Origin: Bacteroidetes bacterium UBA1952
GTDB lineage: Bacteria; Bacteroidota; Bacteroidia; Chitinophagales; Chitinophagaceae
Assembly (NCBI GenBank): GCA_002336725.1
Contig: DDEO01000228.1
Coordinates: 931 to 7,828, forward strand
DNA length: 6,898 nucleotides
Direction: 5' to 3'
A model generated the notes under the pieces. The model did no database searches. It was not told the origin of the DNA and saw only the letters and a list, made by a program, of their open reading frames with translations. How positions within the stretch are numbered: position 1 is the first letter of the stretch; the number at the start of each line of letters is the position of its first letter. A program made the position numbers and the translations under genes. This document shows positions 5,768-6,898 of this stretch, piece after piece.

Positions 5768-6508
5768 ATGAAATGGAGCACCGCTTTTAGCTCGGCCATC
5801 GGAAAGAAAATCATCATGGGGGCCACCGGGCTTTTCCTTGTGATTTTCCTCATCGTCCACTGCTATATCAACGCAATGGTTTTCTACAACGATGGCGGCG
5901 CCACCTTCAACACGCTGGCCCATTTTATGGGAACCAACATCATCATCCGCACGGTGGAAATCGGGCTGATGGCGTTTTTGATTGCCCATAGCTGGATGGG
6001 TCTTAAACTGTATTTTCAAAACAAAGCCCGCCGCAAAGTGGGCTATGCGGTGAATAACCGGCAGCAGACGAGCCGCTGGTACAGCCGCTCGATGGCGCTG
6101 CTCGGTACGCTGATTCTGTTGTTTTTGATTCTGCACCTCTCGGCCTTCTGGGCACCCAACCGCGGCCACCAACTGATGGAAGGCGAAGAAATTGACTTGT
6201 TTCAGCGTATGGCCGATGCCTTTAGCAACCCACTGGTGGTAGTCATCTATATCCTGGGCTGCATCTCGCTGGCCTGGCACCTGATGCACGGCTTCTGGAG
6301 CTCGATGCAAACCTTTGGCCTTACCACACATCGCTATAAAGGCGCTATCCGTACCATCGGCACGGCGTTTTCCATCATCGTTCCGCTTATTTTCGCCCTG
6401 ATGCCGCTGTGGTTTTATGGTGGGATGCACGGCTGGTTTGAGATGGTTCCTACGGTATTTCATCAGCAGGTGGTTCCGGCGGTTATGGAAACCGTTCCCG
6501 TTCACTAA
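5768..6508 (+). CDS. sdhC: succinate dehydrogenase/fumarate reductase cytochrome b558 subunit
   Basis: Membrane anchor of complex II: it binds two hemes b and carries electrons between the succinate dehydrogenase catalytic subunits and menaquinone. The 246-residue product has five predicted transmembrane helices (about 15-36, 57-81, 107-127, 153-175 and 197-220). His31, His74, His123 and His171 sit one per helix in the first four helices, matching the four axial heme ligands of the single-subunit type-B anchors of Bacillus SdhC and Wolinella FrdC. A further histidine is at 174. This is the b558 family typical of Bacteroidota. I chose ATG 5768 (MKWSTAFSSAIGKK); a TTG at 5756 in the same frame would add four residues but is a less likely start. 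No Shine-Dalgarno is seen; the leader is T- and A-rich. The sdhA start lies 80 nt downstream, and sdhB presumably follows outside the window. Confidence 0.96.
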   Translation: MKWSTAFSSAIGKKIIMGATGLFLVIFLIVHCYINAMVFYNDGGATFNTLAHFMGTNIIIRTVEIGLMAFLIAHSWMGLKLYFQNKARRKVGYAVNNRQQTSRWYSRSMALLGTLILLFLILHLSAFWAPNRGHQLMEGEEIDLFQRMADAFSNPLVVVIYILGCISLAWHLMHGFWSSMQTFGLTTHRYKGAIRTIGTAFSIIVPLIFALMPLWFYGGMHGWFEMVPTVFHQQVVPAVMETVPVH

Positions 6509-6588
6509 AGTATTTTTAAAAAAAAGACTCTTTTTCACCGGCCGGCAGGGGCTTTCCTTTACCGGTTCGTTAAAGCTTCTCTTCTCCA
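6509..6588 (+). other. sdhC-sdhA spacer with an A-tract/T-tract inverted repeat
   Basis: The 80-bp gap within the sdh operon contains AAAAAG (6521-6526) and CTTTTT (6530-6535) around the 3-nt loop ACT, preceded by more A residues. It is A:T-rich with only one G:C pair and is not followed by a T-run, so I do not call it a terminator. It could be an mRNA processing or stability element, or simply low-complexity sequence. Confidence 0.35.
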
Positions 6589-6898
6589 ATGTCGTTTTTG
6601 AATAATAAAATTCCGGACGGTCCACTCGAGCAGAAATGGACCAAATACAAGAGTACCTGTAAGCTGGTGAACCCGGCCAACAAGCGCAAGCTGGAAATCA
6701 TTGTAGTCGGTACCGGACTGGCCGGCGCTTCTGCCGCCGCCACGCTCGGTGAGCTGGGCTACAAGGTAAAGGCATTCTGCTATCAGGATTCGCCGCGCCG
6801 CGCCCACAGCATTGCCGCACAGGGCGGGATTAATGCCGCAAAAAATTATCAAAACGATGGCGACTCTGTTTTCCGTTTGTTTTACGATACTATTAAAG
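6589..6898 (+). CDS. sdhA: succinate dehydrogenase/fumarate reductase flavoprotein subunit, N-terminal part only
   Basis: Catalytic subunit of complex II, oxidising succinate to fumarate on a covalently bound FAD at the cytoplasmic face of the inner membrane. The first 103 codons are present; the frame runs off the window end. Residues 37-50 hold the dinucleotide-binding motif (IIVVGTGLAGAS, with Gly41, Gly43 and Gly46). RAHSIAAQGG (71-80) contains His73, which by family comparison is the histidine that covalently carries FAD. NYQNDGDSVFRLFYDTIK follows at 86-103. The ATG at 6589 (MSFLNNKIPDGP) is supported by an in-frame TAA at 6571-6573 with no other start codon between. The roughly 35-residue extension before the FAD motif is normal for the Bacteroidota/epsilonproteobacterial-type flavoproteins. 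The order sdhC-sdhA fits the usual C-A-B operon served by the promoter candidate before sdhC. Confidence 0.97.
   Translation, partial: MSFLNNKIPDGPLEQKWTKYKSTCKLVNPANKRKLEIIVVGTGLAGASAAATLGELGYKVKAFCYQDSPRRAHSIAAQGGINAAKNYQNDGDSVFRLFYDTIK

Noticed and set aside
5759..6625. 288-codon open frame on the minus strand covering sdhC
   Set aside because: Antisense to sdhC and running into sdhA; the product is His/Gln/Arg-rich with no family features.

Overview
The window looks like ordinary chromosomal backbone from a member of the Bacteroidota, possibly of the Saprospirales/Chitinophagales type, although the order cannot be fixed from this sequence alone. The support is threefold. The Rel, ExbB, SdhC and SdhA proteins read as Bacteroidota-type family members. 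None of the starts has a clear AGGAGG-like ribosome binding site; the sequence before them is A/T- or pyrimidine-rich. The divergent exbB/sdhC spacer carries two exact matches to the Bacteroidota -7 promoter element TAnnTTTG, one on each strand.

Layout from left to right. (1) 1-1824 (+): the last 607 codons of a long RelA/SpoT-family (p)ppGpp synthetase/hydrolase, cut at its 5' end by the window edge. (2) 1825-2069: a non-coding spacer with an A/T-only hairpin and a tandem array with a 60-bp period, built from CTCTGCG-type units. (3) 2070-3572 (+): an M32 (Taq-type) metallocarboxypeptidase. It is followed after 12 nt by a 166-codon gene (3585-4085, +) for an unrecognised two-helix membrane protein. 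(4) 4086-4462: a 377-bp spacer between convergent genes with several inverted repeats, including two interlocked ones, and no gene I can support. (5) 4463-5565 (-): exbB and exbD, overlapping by 4 nt, encoding the proton-channel part of a TonB-type energising complex; no TonB gene is visible. (6) 5566-5767: the divergent promoter region. (7) 5768-6508 (+): sdhC, the di-heme cytochrome b subunit of succinate:quinone oxidoreductase. It is followed by the first 103 codons of sdhA (6589 to the window end).

Functionally these are housekeeping modules: stringent response, cytosolic peptide trimming, energised outer-membrane transport and the respiratory/TCA complex II. No phage, transposon, CRISPR or defence gene was seen. 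The most unusual signal is at the DNA level. The palindrome TTCCGGAA occurs nine times between 1189 and 4625, eight times extended to TTTCCGGAAA. It falls in all three reading frames of genes as well as in spacers, which suggests a genome-wide iterated palindrome rather than protein-level selection.
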